Shown: piece by piece, positions 42,975-51,322 of the stretch | Layout of the letters: each line of letters begins with the position of its first letter | How positions within the stretch are numbered: position 1 is the stretch's first letter | Source: Isoptericola halalbus | GTDB taxonomy: Bacteria > Actinomycetota > Actinomycetes > Actinomycetales > Cellulomonadaceae | Reading direction: 5' to 3' | NCBI GenBank assembly: GCA_009663185.1 | Contig: VJZX01000012.1 | Coordinates: 32,601-96,600, forward strand | DNA: 64,000 bases | Notes under the pieces: model-generated | The model's database searches: none | What the model was told of the DNA's origin: nothing | Seen by the model: the letters and a program-made list of their open reading frames with translations, nothing else | Position numbers and translations under genes: made by a program

Positions 42975-43886
42975 TCAGCCCTTCGTGGCGCCGGAGGCGA
43001 TGCCGCGGATGAGCGACCGCTGCATCGTCAGGTAGATGATCAGGCTCGGCAGCAGCGCCAGCAGCGCGCCCACCAGGAGTACCCCGGCGCCCACCCGCGC
43101 GTCGCTGCGCAGGAGGCTGAGGGCGACGGTGAGCGTGTAGTCGTCGGGGCTGTCCGCAGCGATGAGCGGGAGGAGGTACTGGTCCCAGATCATCATGAAG
43201 CCGAAGATCGTCGCGACGCCGAGCACGGGCTTGCACAGCGGCAGGATGATGCTCCACAGCATGCGCAGCTCGCCGACGCCGTCGAGGCGTGCGGCCTCCT
43301 CGATCTCGAGCGGGATCTCCTTCATGAACTCCGTCATGACGAGGATCGAGAACCCCCACACCGCGACGGGCAGGATCACGCCCCACGGCGTGCCGCGCAG
43401 GCTGATGCCGGTGCCGGCGACGTCGCCGATGACCTGCGAGAGCGGGATCGCGATGATCTCCTCCGGGAGCATCATCGTCATGAGGAAGAGCAGCATGACG
43501 AACGCCTGGCCCTTGAACCGGTGCCGGGCGAGGGCGTAGGACACGAGGATCGCGACGGCGATCTGGATGACCAGTCCCCCGCCGACGATCACGAGCGAGT
43601 TGGCGAAGTAGCCGAGCACACCCTGGGCGACCGCCGTCTCGAGCGGGAGCAGCGAGGGCGCGGCCGGGATCAGCCGCAGTGCCGTCGAGTCGGTCTGGGC
43701 GTCGAACGCACCGGAGAGCACGAGCACGAACGGCAGCGCGAAGATCGCCAGCACGACCGCGCAGAGCACGAAGCGCAGCACGTTGGATGCGCGAAACCCG
43801 GGCTGCCAGCCCAGCGCGCTGTCGAACCGGCTGTCGGCCTGCCGGCGGCCGGCGCGTGCGAGGAGCTTGTCGTCGACGGTGCTCAT
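42975..43886 (-). CDS. Carbohydrate ABC transporter permease (MalG type), uronate locus
   Basis: A 303-aa CUT1 permease: a hydrophilic N-terminal tail of about 35 residues, six predicted helices, EAA loop EIEEAARLDGVGELRMLWSI, and the closing MQRSLIRGIASGATKG typical of the family. An AGGAGG-like site (GGAGGCC) precedes the ATG. It lies 3 nt from the glucarate dehydratase gene. It should import the hexuronate or oligouronide that feeds the pathway encoded in the same operon. Confidence 0.93.
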   Translation of the reverse strand: MSTVDDKLLARAGRRQADSRFDSALGWQPGFRASNVLRFVLCAVVLAIFALPFVLVLSGAFDAQTDSTALRLIPAAPSLLPLETAVAQGVLGYFANSLVIVGGGLVIQIAVAILVSYALARHRFKGQAFVMLLFLMTMMLPEEIIAIPLSQVIGDVAGTGISLRGTPWGVILPVAVWGFSILVMTEFMKEIPLEIEEAARLDGVGELRMLWSIILPLCKPVLGVATIFGFMMIWDQYLLPLIAADSPDDYTLTVALSLLRSDARVGAGVLLVGALLALLPSLIIYLTMQRSLIRGIASGATKG

Positions 43887-43888
43887 GG

Positions 43889-44836
43889 TCAGGCCTCCTT
43901 CCGGCGTGTGAGGGTTCGGGCGACCACGGTCAGCAGCAGCGTGGCGAGGAGCAGCAGCACGGAGGCGGCCGAGGCGACGCCGAGGTTGTTGGCGTCGAAC
44001 CCGAGCGAGAAGGTCCGGGTCATCCACACCTCGGTGGACCCGGCCGGGCCGCCGCCGGTGAGCACGTAGACCTCGGTGAAGATGCGCAGCGCACGGATCG
44101 CCGCGAGCGTGAGCACCACGCTGATCGCCGGCCGCAGCGCCGGCAGCACGATGTACCGCAGGCGCTGACGGGTGGTGATGCCGTCGACGGCGGCCGCCTC
44201 GTACAGGGCGCGGTCGATGCCGACCAGCCCGGCCAGGATGATGACCATGTTGTAGGGCGCGGCCGTCCAGATGCCGACGACCATGACCCACAGGAGCGCC
44301 GAGCTCGGGTCGCTGAGGAACTGCTGGGCGGGCAGCCCGAGGGCACCGAGCACCTGGTTGGCGAACCCGGTCTCGGTCGGGAAGAGGATGATCCGCCAGA
44401 CCTCGGCGACGACGGCGACCGCCGTCACGACGGGGAGGAACACGGCGGTGCGCACGAACCACAGGCGCCGTGACGTGCCCTCCATGAGCAGGGCCAGCAG
44501 GCCGCCCAGGACGAGCGCGCCGAGCGTTGTCCCTACCGCGAGGACGAGCGTGTGCCGGAGCGCGTCGATGAACCGCGGGTCGCCCACGATGGTCGCGTAG
44601 TTCCCGAGGCCGAGCCACTGGTCGCCGAGGAACGGCTGGACCTTGTAGAAGCTCATCCGGATGCCCTCGAGCATCGGGCCGAACTTGAACAGCATCGCCA
44701 GGCCCAGGCCGGGGACGAGGAACAGCCACGGGACGAGCTGGCGCCGCAGCGCGTACCACCGCCGCCCCGGGGGCACCTCGACCGCCCGTGGCGGTTCGAG
44801 GGTCGAGGTGCCCCGGGGGGCCGACAGGGTGGTCAT
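43889..44836 (-). CDS. Carbohydrate ABC transporter permease (MalF type), uronate locus
   Basis: A 315-aa permease with a proline-rich N-terminal tail, six predicted helices (first LVPWLFLVPGLGLAMLFKFG) and EAA loop LYEAAAVDGITTRQRLRYIV. The ATG overlaps the stop of the binding-protein gene (ATGA). It pairs with the MalG-type protein encoded 2 nt downstream. No ATPase gene is in the locus. Confidence 0.93.
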   Translation of the reverse strand: MTTLSAPRGTSTLEPPRAVEVPPGRRWYALRRQLVPWLFLVPGLGLAMLFKFGPMLEGIRMSFYKVQPFLGDQWLGLGNYATIVGDPRFIDALRHTLVLAVGTTLGALVLGGLLALLMEGTSRRLWFVRTAVFLPVVTAVAVVAEVWRIILFPTETGFANQVLGALGLPAQQFLSDPSSALLWVMVVGIWTAAPYNMVIILAGLVGIDRALYEAAAVDGITTRQRLRYIVLPALRPAISVVLTLAAIRALRIFTEVYVLTGGGPAGSTEVWMTRTFSLGFDANNLGVASAASVLLLLATLLLTVVARTLTRRKEA

Positions 44837-46179
44837 CCGGCCAGCCCGTCGGACTCGAGCTGCGCGGCGACCTGCTCGTTGATGGAGGTCACGCCGGCGG
44901 CGACGTCGGCGTTGCAGTCGGCCGCGATGGCGTTCATGCCGTCGGCGACGATCTGCCGGTACGGGAGGAAGTCGATCGACCACGGGAAGTGCTTCGAGTC
45001 CGCGTAGGCGTCGGCCACGAGGTCCCAGCGCTCGTCGTCCTTGACCTCGCCGACGTTCACGTCCTGGTTGACGGGGAGGCGCACCACGGGCTGGGCCAGG
45101 ACGCCCTCGTCGTTGGTCTCGGCCTTCATCATGAGCTCCTGCGCCTCGGGCGTGATGAGGAACGCGGCGAGCTGCTTCTGCAGGTCAGCCTTCTCGGAGC
45201 TGGCGCCGAGGTAGATGTTCTCGCCCTCGGACCACGACGTGGCGCCCGCGGGGCCCTCCGGCATCGGGATGACCTCGACGTTCTCCTTGCCCACCTGGTC
45301 GTCGAACGTGGAGATGTTGTACGGCCCGGTGAGGTAGATGCCGGCCGTCCCCTGCCCGAAGAACGGTGTGTCGGCCGTCGTCAGGTTGACCGAACCGGGC
45401 ACGACGACGCCGGGCGTGCAGAACTGCTCCTGGATCCACTCCACAGCGGTGCCCGTCTCTGGGGAGTCGAAGACCGCGGCGAACGTGCCGTCCCCGTTGT
45501 CGGCGAGGATCTCGCCGCCCGCCTGATAGATGTAGGGCACGCCCCAGCGGAAGATGTAGCCGCTCTGGGCACTGCCGGGAACGACCATCCCGTAGGTGTC
45601 GTCCTTGCCGTTGTCGTCCGGGTCCTGCGTGGCGAACGCCTCGGCGAGCTCGGTGAGCTCCTCCCAGGTCTTCGGCTGCTCGAGCCCGAGCGCCTCGCGC
45701 CAGTCGCGGCGCACCATCGTGACGACCGCCTGGCGCGAGAACGGAATGGCGTAGGTGGTGCCGTCGGTGGCGACGTTCTCGTCCCATGTGGACTGCGGGA
45801 TCGCGTCGCCTCCCTCGATCTCGGCCGGGTCGACCGGCAGGACGAGCCCCTGGGAGACGTAGTTGCCGAGCGAGCCGGCGTCGTTGACGAACACGTCCGG
45901 CAGGTCGCCCTGCTGTGCGCGGGCCTGCAGCTGCGTGTCGAACTCTTCCACCGGCTGGTAGTCGATGGTGATGCCGGTCTGCTCGGTGAACGCGTCGAAG
46001 GCGAACTGGTAGCTCGCCGCGGCCTCGGGGCCGCTGCGTGTCCAGACCTCGAGCGTCTGGTCGCCGCCGTCGGCACCGTCGCCGCCGGCGTTGGCGGAAG
46101 AGGAGCAGGCGGCCAGACCGCTGGCCGCCAGGGCCGCGACGCCACCGATGGCGCCGAAGCGGGTCAGTCGTGGATTCAC
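44833..46179 (-). CDS. Sugar-acid ABC transporter substrate-binding lipoprotein
   Basis: A 448-aa lipoprotein. The GTG is preceded by GGAG at about 8 nt. The signal peptide ends LAASGLAAC (lipid Cys at about 24), then a Gly/Ala/Asp-rich linker. The mature domain opens with QTLEVWTRSGPEAAASYQF and shows a family-1 binding-protein fold with GIYLTGPYNISTF in the cleft region. It heads the importer-gudD-kdgD-KGSADH operon, divergent from udh. The pathway context makes galacturonate/glucuronate or short oligouronides the likely ligand. Confidence 0.93.
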   Translation of the reverse strand: MNPRLTRFGAIGGVAALAASGLAACSSSANAGGDGADGGDQTLEVWTRSGPEAAASYQFAFDAFTEQTGITIDYQPVEEFDTQLQARAQQGDLPDVFVNDAGSLGNYVSQGLVLPVDPAEIEGGDAIPQSTWDENVATDGTTYAIPFSRQAVVTMVRRDWREALGLEQPKTWEELTELAEAFATQDPDDNGKDDTYGMVVPGSAQSGYIFRWGVPYIYQAGGEILADNGDGTFAAVFDSPETGTAVEWIQEQFCTPGVVVPGSVNLTTADTPFFGQGTAGIYLTGPYNISTFDDQVGKENVEVIPMPEGPAGATSWSEGENIYLGASSEKADLQKQLAAFLITPEAQELMMKAETNDEGVLAQPVVRLPVNQDVNVGEVKDDERWDLVADAYADSKHFPWSIDFLPYRQIVADGMNAIAADCNADVAAGVTSINEQVAAQLESDGLAG

Positions 46180-46191
46180 CGTTGAGCTCCA

Positions 46192-46228
46192 TTCACGTAT
46201 GTGAACACGTTCGCGATTCGGAACGTGT
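46192..46228. promoter_or_regulatory. Operators in the divergent uronate promoter region
   Basis: TTCACGTATGTGAA (46192-46205) is a near-perfect palindrome, and ACACGTTC (46205-46212) with GAACGTGT (46221-46228) is a perfect 8-bp inverted repeat with an 8-bp spacer. They lie in the 126-bp gap between the importer gene and udh, so one regulator could control both directions. The IclR protein encoded just after udh is the obvious candidate. Confidence 0.6.
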
Positions 46229-46305
46229 CTGCACTGTAGGATCGCCGACGAGATACTGTCAACGAGTTCGTGCGACGACGTCATGCGATCGAGAGGGAGG
46301 CTCAG

Positions 46306-47097
46306 GTGGCACCACGCCGGTACCTGATCACCGGGGCGGCCGGGAAGGCGGCCCGCGGGATCCGGCCGATCCTGCGGGCCCAGGGCATCGAGCTCACACT
46401 GCTCGACCGCGCGCCGCTGACGGCACAGCCCGGAGAGACGGTGGTGCGCGCCGAGCTCACCGATGCCGAGGCCGTGCGCGCTGCCGTACGCGGCGTCGAC
46501 CTGGTGGTCCACCTCGGCGGCCTCCCCCGCGAGCATCCCTGGCCGGACATCGCGAGCGCGAACATCGACGGCACGCGCGTGCTGCTCGAGGCGTCGGCCG
46601 CGGAGGGGGTGCGGCACGTCCTGATCGCCAGCTCGACGCACGTCGTCGGCTTCTGGCCGATCCCCTCGGCGCCGGTCGACGACCTCCCGGCGCGACCGGA
46701 CTCGTACTACGGCGTGAGCAAGGTCGTGATCGAGAGCCTCGGCTCCGTCTTCGCCGACCGGCACGACATGGTGGTCACGCTGGCCCGCATCGGGACGATC
46801 GAGGAGGCGCCGTCGAACCACCGGTCGCTGGCGACCTGGCTTTCGTACGCGGACTTCGTCCGGCTCATCGAGGCGGCCGCGTCGCACGACACCGCGGGAG
46901 CGCACATGGTCTGGGCGATCTCCCGCAACACGCGGCGCTGGTTCTCCCTGGAGCCCGGCCGCAAGATCGGGTACGAGCCGCAGGACGACGCCGAGGCGTA
47001 CGCGGCTCTGGTTGGGCCGGCCAGCGACAATCCCGACAACGGGCTCATCGGCGCCGGGTTCGCCGACGCCGCGCACCCGCTGGGGGTGGCCTGGTGA
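46306..47097 (+). CDS. udh: Uronate dehydrogenase (extended SDR family)
   Basis: A 263-aa NAD-dependent enzyme, the usual Udh length. The Rossmann motif is YLITGAAGKAARGIRPIL, the catalytic pair is Tyr135-x3-Lys139 in SYYGVSKVV, and ASSTHVVGF supplies the Ser. AGGGAGG lies 6 nt before this GTG. It oxidises D-galacturonate or D-glucuronate at C1 to the aldarolactone, the first step of the oxidative uronate route completed by the divergent operon. Its stop overlaps the IclR gene start (GTGA). Confidence 0.92.
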   Translation: MAPRRYLITGAAGKAARGIRPILRAQGIELTLLDRAPLTAQPGETVVRAELTDAEAVRAAVRGVDLVVHLGGLPREHPWPDIASANIDGTRVLLEASAAEGVRHVLIASSTHVVGFWPIPSAPVDDLPARPDSYYGVSKVVIESLGSVFADRHDMVVTLARIGTIEEAPSNHRSLATWLSYADFVRLIEAAASHDTAGAHMVWAISRNTRRWFSLEPGRKIGYEPQDDAEAYAALVGPASDNPDNGLIGAGFADAAHPLGVAW

Positions 47098-47891
47098 CTG
47101 CTTCCGAGTACGAGACCGAGCCGGGGCGCTCGGCCCGTTCGGTCAAGTCGGCCGACCGCACGCTGCAGATCCTGGAGACGCTCGCGGCCGCCGACGGCCC
47201 GATGTCGGTCGCCGAGCTCCACCGCACGGTCGGGTTCCCGCGCTCGAGCCTGCACCAGCTCGTCCACACGATGGCCGCGTCGGGGTGGGTCGAGTTCACG
47301 GGCGACGGCAGCATCGCCATCGGGTCGCGCGCGCTCGTCGTGGGGACGTCGTACCTCGACCGTGACCCGGCCCTCCCCCACGCTGTCGCGACCCTCGAGT
47401 CGTTGCGCGAGGCGAGCGGGTACACGACGCACTACGCGCGGCGTGAGCAGGCGCACGTGCTTTACCTCGCGACACGCGAGACCAGCGACTCGCACCGCGC
47501 GACGTCGCGGGTCGGACGCCGGCTGCCCGCGCACGCGACCGCGCTCGGCAAGGCGCTGCTCGCCGAGCTCAGTGCAGCCGAGCTCGACCAGGTGCTCGGC
47601 GAGGGGCCGCTCGCGGCGCTGACCGACGCGACGATCACCGACCGGAAGATCCTGGCCGCCGGGCTCGAGCAGGTGCGGGCCTCGCGCGTGGCCTCCGAAC
47701 GCGAGGAGAACACCCCGGGGGTGTGCTGTGTGGCCGCCACCGTCGGCTACCGCATCCCGGCCACCGACGCGATCTCCTGCTCGATCCCCGTGGGCCGCGC
47801 GACCGAGGCCGAGCTGGCTCGGGTGGGCGGGCTACTCCTCGCGGCGGCCGACGCGCTGGGTGCGCGGCTGCGCGCCGCCGGGGTGCGCTGA
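47094..47891 (+). CDS. IclR family transcriptional regulator of the uronate locus
   Basis: A 265-aa protein with an N-terminal winged helix (SADRTLQILETLAAADGPMS ... PRSSLHQLVHTMAASGWV) and a GAF-like effector domain, including RLPAHATALGKALLA and the C-terminal CCVAATVGYRIPATDAISCS region. It is co-transcribed with udh through a GTGA overlap. IclR regulators typically sense carboxylates such as sugar acids, so uronate or an aldarate is a likely effector and the 46192-46228 inverted repeats its site. Confidence 0.92.
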   Translation: MTASEYETEPGRSARSVKSADRTLQILETLAAADGPMSVAELHRTVGFPRSSLHQLVHTMAASGWVEFTGDGSIAIGSRALVVGTSYLDRDPALPHAVATLESLREASGYTTHYARREQAHVLYLATRETSDSHRATSRVGRRLPAHATALGKALLAELSAAELDQVLGEGPLAALTDATITDRKILAAGLEQVRASRVASEREENTPGVCCVAATVGYRIPATDAISCSIPVGRATEAELARVGGLLLAAADALGARLRAAGVR

Positions 47892-49030
47892 TGGTCACCA
47901 CCTTCTGCGCCTACCCGTGGGACCTGATCGATGATCCGGCTGCTCCCGGCCGGGTGACGGCGGCGGGCGCGGACGGCGTGGTGATCGCCGCCGCATACCA
48001 CTCGGTGCGTGCTGCCACGCCGCTGCACCCTTCGCGGGCGGTGGTCGACGCCGCGAGCGCCGCGTACTACCTGCCGCTCGACGAGCGCGTGTGGTCCGGC
48101 TCTCACCTCCGCCCGGTGACTGACACACCGTGGGTGGGCGAGGACGCGTTCGTTCGGTCTGCGCGGGCGGCACGCGACGCCGGCCTGCGCGTCGAGGCGT
48201 GGGTGGTGCTGACGCACAGCACCGCCGTTGGGTCTCAGCACCCGCAGTTCACGGTGGTCAACGCGTTCGGTGAGCGGTACCTGTACGCGCTCTGCCCCTC
48301 GGCTCCTGAGGTGCGCGACTACGCGCGGCGGCTCGTGGAGGGCGTGGTGCGAGCGTTCGACGTGGACGGGCTCATGATCGAGGCGTGCGGGCCGCTCGGT
48401 GTCTCTCATCTTGGCCATCACGAGAAGACGCAGGGCGCGGACTGGTCGCCTGTTGCCGAGAACCTGCTGTCGGTGTGCTTCTGCGACGCGTGTCAGGTGT
48501 TGTTGGCGCGCGGCGGCGTGGACGTCGCGCGGCTTCGCCGAGAGGTCCGGGAGGGGCTCGCCGCGGAGGCGGCTGGGCGCCACGGGACGACCGAGGGCCA
48601 TCTCACCGACGCGGTGGGCCTGCTGGTTGCGCGGGCTCAGGCGCGCCGGGAACTGATTGCCGCGGTGCGCGAGGCGAGCGCTTCGGTCGGCCGCGTCGTC
48701 GTGCACGGACAACCCGACCCCTGGGCGACGGGCCCGTTCGCGGCGGTGTTCGACGACGCGGCGTCTTTCGACGGCGTTGTCGTGCCGGGCGCACTGGTGA
48801 TGGACGGTGCGGAGACGGTTGAATGGCTGGGCTCGCAGGTAGGCGACGGACGGTTGGGCGGGTACTTCGTGGCGCTGCCGCCAGCGACCCCCGCGTCCAT
48901 CGCCCAGGACTGGCCGCGGGCGATCGCCGCCGTCGACGACGCGTACCTTTATCACCTAGGGCTCCTTTCGAGAGCGAGGCTTGAAGCGATCGGCGAGACG
49001 CTCCGCCCTAGGCGCGCGTTAACAACGTGA
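47891..49030 (+). CDS. Uncharacterised protein, probable (beta/alpha)8 glycosidase-like fold
   Basis: A 379-aa protein without a signal peptide; its ATG overlaps the IclR stop (TGATG). The pattern GADGVVIAAAYHSVRAATP, LRVEAWVVLTHS, FDVDGLMIEACGPLG and VCFCDACQVLL (a CxxC pair) resembles glycosidase-like barrel proteins in which a strand-end acid lies in DG-(L)-x-IE. The family is often annotated only as alanine-rich or hypothetical. Being in the udh-IclR transcript, it may process a uronide before oxidation, for example as an unsaturated or substituted uronide hydrolase. Function is not assigned. Confidence 0.6.
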   Translation: MVTTFCAYPWDLIDDPAAPGRVTAAGADGVVIAAAYHSVRAATPLHPSRAVVDAASAAYYLPLDERVWSGSHLRPVTDTPWVGEDAFVRSARAARDAGLRVEAWVVLTHSTAVGSQHPQFTVVNAFGERYLYALCPSAPEVRDYARRLVEGVVRAFDVDGLMIEACGPLGVSHLGHHEKTQGADWSPVAENLLSVCFCDACQVLLARGGVDVARLRREVREGLAAEAAGRHGTTEGHLTDAVGLLVARAQARRELIAAVREASASVGRVVVHGQPDPWATGPFAAVFDDAASFDGVVVPGALVMDGAETVEWLGSQVGDGRLGGYFVALPPATPASIAQDWPRAIAAVDDAYLYHLGLLSRARLEAIGETLRPRRALTT

Positions 49031-49479
49031 CCCGATAGATGCTCGAATCGGACCGGCCAAGCTCGTCGTCTACCGCTCATCCAGGCGGGTCCGAGTCTCG
49101 CGTGCCAAATGCGAGTCCCAATGAAACTGACGGTGGTCCAGCTACCGCCCGGCGCCGTCAACCTCAAATTGGTCTGGACGCGCCCGCTGACATGCGTTGA
49201 GTCACTCGCGCCCATCGAATCGGCCTCTGCAAGCAGCCCCGTCCAGCACCCGGTGCCGCACGGCCGCCCCCGGGGCGCTACGCCAGCGGCGACAGTGCGC
49301 AGCAGGAACCTGAGGCCAACGCCGCCCTCATCCCCCGCATCGAGACCGCGCCGCACGTACGCCCAACGGAAGGTGTGCGAACTCGATCAGGGTGAGACGG
49401 CGCTCCAATGACCGGTGGCGCAGCCAGCGGCCGTCGAGGGTTGCTCCCGGCCAAGCCCAATGCTCGGTATGATCCAGAG
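49031..49479. other. Gene-free stretch before the OLD-type nuclease gene
   Basis: A stretch of 449 bp with no frame I can support on either strand. GC content and codon periodicity are less regular than in the flanking uronate locus. It holds the promoter of the nuclease gene and marks the left boundary of what looks like an acquired segment. I saw no repeat or attachment-site duplication in it. Confidence 0.5.
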
Positions 49480-51210
49480 ATGATCGACCAGCTGCGGCTT
49501 GTGCGCTTTAAGGGATTCCAGCAGTTCACTGTTCGATTCGGAAGCAGTGCGCTACTGGTGGGTCCCAACAACGCCGGAAAGAGCACTATCGTTTCTGCTC
49601 TGCGCCTGTGCGCCGTCGCAGCTCGCGTGGCCATGCGTCGCAACCCTTCCGAGAGCTTCAGCGACAACGACAGGTGGGTGTTGGGGTACCCCCTGAGCAT
49701 GGCCGCCGGCAGCGGATTTGTCGACGAGAACGTCAGACACGAGTTCCGAGAAGAGGCCTCGCGGCTTGAACTAAAGTACAAGTCTGGCGCTCTACTGCGC
49801 ATCGTCTGGCCCGTAGATGGCCAGTCACCGTTCTTTTACGTTTTCGACGATAAGGGGCCCGTCAAGGTCGCGCCAAAACGCGCTCGCGAAATCCTCACCC
49901 CAATGGGGATAGTTCCCACCCTGACGCCAGTCGAATTTGATGAGAGCGGACGTGATGCCGCATATATCAAAGACAAGATCGAGACCCGACTATTCAGCAG
50001 GCATTTCCGCAACCACCTGAGCCATCGCAAAGCGAACGAGCCTCAGATGTTTGCTGACTTGCGAACGTTCCTCCTTCAGAATACGGTCGAGCTTTCTTCG
50101 CTTGACGTCCACAGGACCGTGCGGGACGGCAATGTATGGGTCGATGTCTACTACACAGACGCCGGAAGCCCCGTGGAGAAGGAACTCTACTGGGCCGGTG
50201 ATGGACTGCAGATCTGGCTTCAGCTGCTGTTCCATATTTGGCGGAATCGAGACGCGCCGATCCTCGTCTTGGACGAACCGGACGTCTTCCTGCATCCGGA
50301 TCTTCAAAGACGCCTTGTTCGCGTCCTTGAGGAGAATCCCCAACAGGCCATCCTTGCCAGTCACGCACCAGAAATGACTAGCGAGGCGGCCCCGGGGACG
50401 GTGACCTGGATCGAGCGGAGTCGTCGCAATGCCAAGAGGGTTACGGACGAGAAGGGCTTTGGCGATCTGACCAGCGTTCTCGGTAGCGGCTTCAACCTCG
50501 CCGTAGCCAGGGCATTGCGCTCCCGCGTCGCTCTCTTTGTCGAGGGGGACGATATGCAGCTGATCCGCATCGTCGCGAAGCGCGCCAAGTTGGACATGCT
50601 TGCCACAGAAAAGTCCCTAGCAGTGATCCCGATCGGCGGATTCTCGCGGTGGCCAGGCGTTGAGGCCTTCTCCTGGTTGAAAAGCGAGTTCCTGGGTAGC
50701 ACAGTGCAGGTGAGAGTTCTCCTAGATCGCGATTACCGCAGCGCCGCGGAAATTGAGTCAATTGAGAATCAACTTGAATCAGCCGACGTCGCTGCCCACA
50801 TCTGGCGCCGGAAGGAGATCGAGAACTACCTCCTGGACTCGGACGCGATTGCTTCTCTCGCGGGCGCTACCGTTCTCCAGGTTGAGTCTTTGCTGACGGA
50901 CATCGCTAACGAGGTTCGCGATCATGTCGAAGGACAGCTGGTTGCCCGGGCGATCCAGGGCGCGCCGCGAGGAGTTGATCCAGCCACGACCACAACAACG
51001 ACGCTTACCGAATTGCGACAGCGGTGGTCGAACGCAGAGGAACGGATCGCGCTCGTACCGGGCAAGAAGGCGTATGCGATGCTGAATGACCGCCTTCAGA
51101 AGGGCGGCTTCCGCGCTGTCACGCCCCGGAAAGTTGCCTCCCGCCTCAATCTTGAGGGCGTTCCGGAACTGCTTCAAGCACTGACGGCCATCGATGACGC
51201 TCTCCGCTGA
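49480..51210 (+). CDS. OLD-family ATP-dependent endonuclease (AAA ATPase plus TOPRIM)
   Basis: A 576-aa protein. The SMC-like ATPase shows Walker A GPNNAGKST (residues 28-36), signature-like segment YWAGDGLQIWLQLLF and Walker B ILVLDEPDVFLHP (Asp265, Glu266) with the switch His in ILASHAPE. A TOPRIM domain follows with Glu355 in LFVEGDD and Asp416/Asp418 in LLDRDYR. This is the layout of OLD, GajA-like and related anti-phage nucleases. The gene has visibly lower GC and more varied codons than its neighbours, which suggests transfer. No GajB-type helicase follows in the same direction; a nuclease-helicase gene lies convergently at 51323-53272. Confidence 0.87.
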   Translation: MIDQLRLVRFKGFQQFTVRFGSSALLVGPNNAGKSTIVSALRLCAVAARVAMRRNPSESFSDNDRWVLGYPLSMAAGSGFVDENVRHEFREEASRLELKYKSGALLRIVWPVDGQSPFFYVFDDKGPVKVAPKRAREILTPMGIVPTLTPVEFDESGRDAAYIKDKIETRLFSRHFRNHLSHRKANEPQMFADLRTFLLQNTVELSSLDVHRTVRDGNVWVDVYYTDAGSPVEKELYWAGDGLQIWLQLLFHIWRNRDAPILVLDEPDVFLHPDLQRRLVRVLEENPQQAILASHAPEMTSEAAPGTVTWIERSRRNAKRVTDEKGFGDLTSVLGSGFNLAVARALRSRVALFVEGDDMQLIRIVAKRAKLDMLATEKSLAVIPIGGFSRWPGVEAFSWLKSEFLGSTVQVRVLLDRDYRSAAEIESIENQLESADVAAHIWRRKEIENYLLDSDAIASLAGATVLQVESLLTDIANEVRDHVEGQLVARAIQGAPRGVDPATTTTTTLTELRQRWSNAEERIALVPGKKAYAMLNDRLQKGGFRAVTPRKVASRLNLEGVPELLQALTAIDDALR

Positions 51211-51322
51211 CCCGCGGGATCTGCCGCCTCGACATGCCGCTCCGCAGTTGGCCCGGCGCGTTGCTGACCGTTAGAAGCACGAACTCGGGGCGGTATGCCG
51301 GGCGCGACCGGGGATTCAGCCG

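Noticed and set aside
49480..51210. Gabija GajA gene
   Set aside because: No GajB-type UvrD helicase gene follows; the adjacent nuclease-helicase is convergent and of the DUF2075 type.
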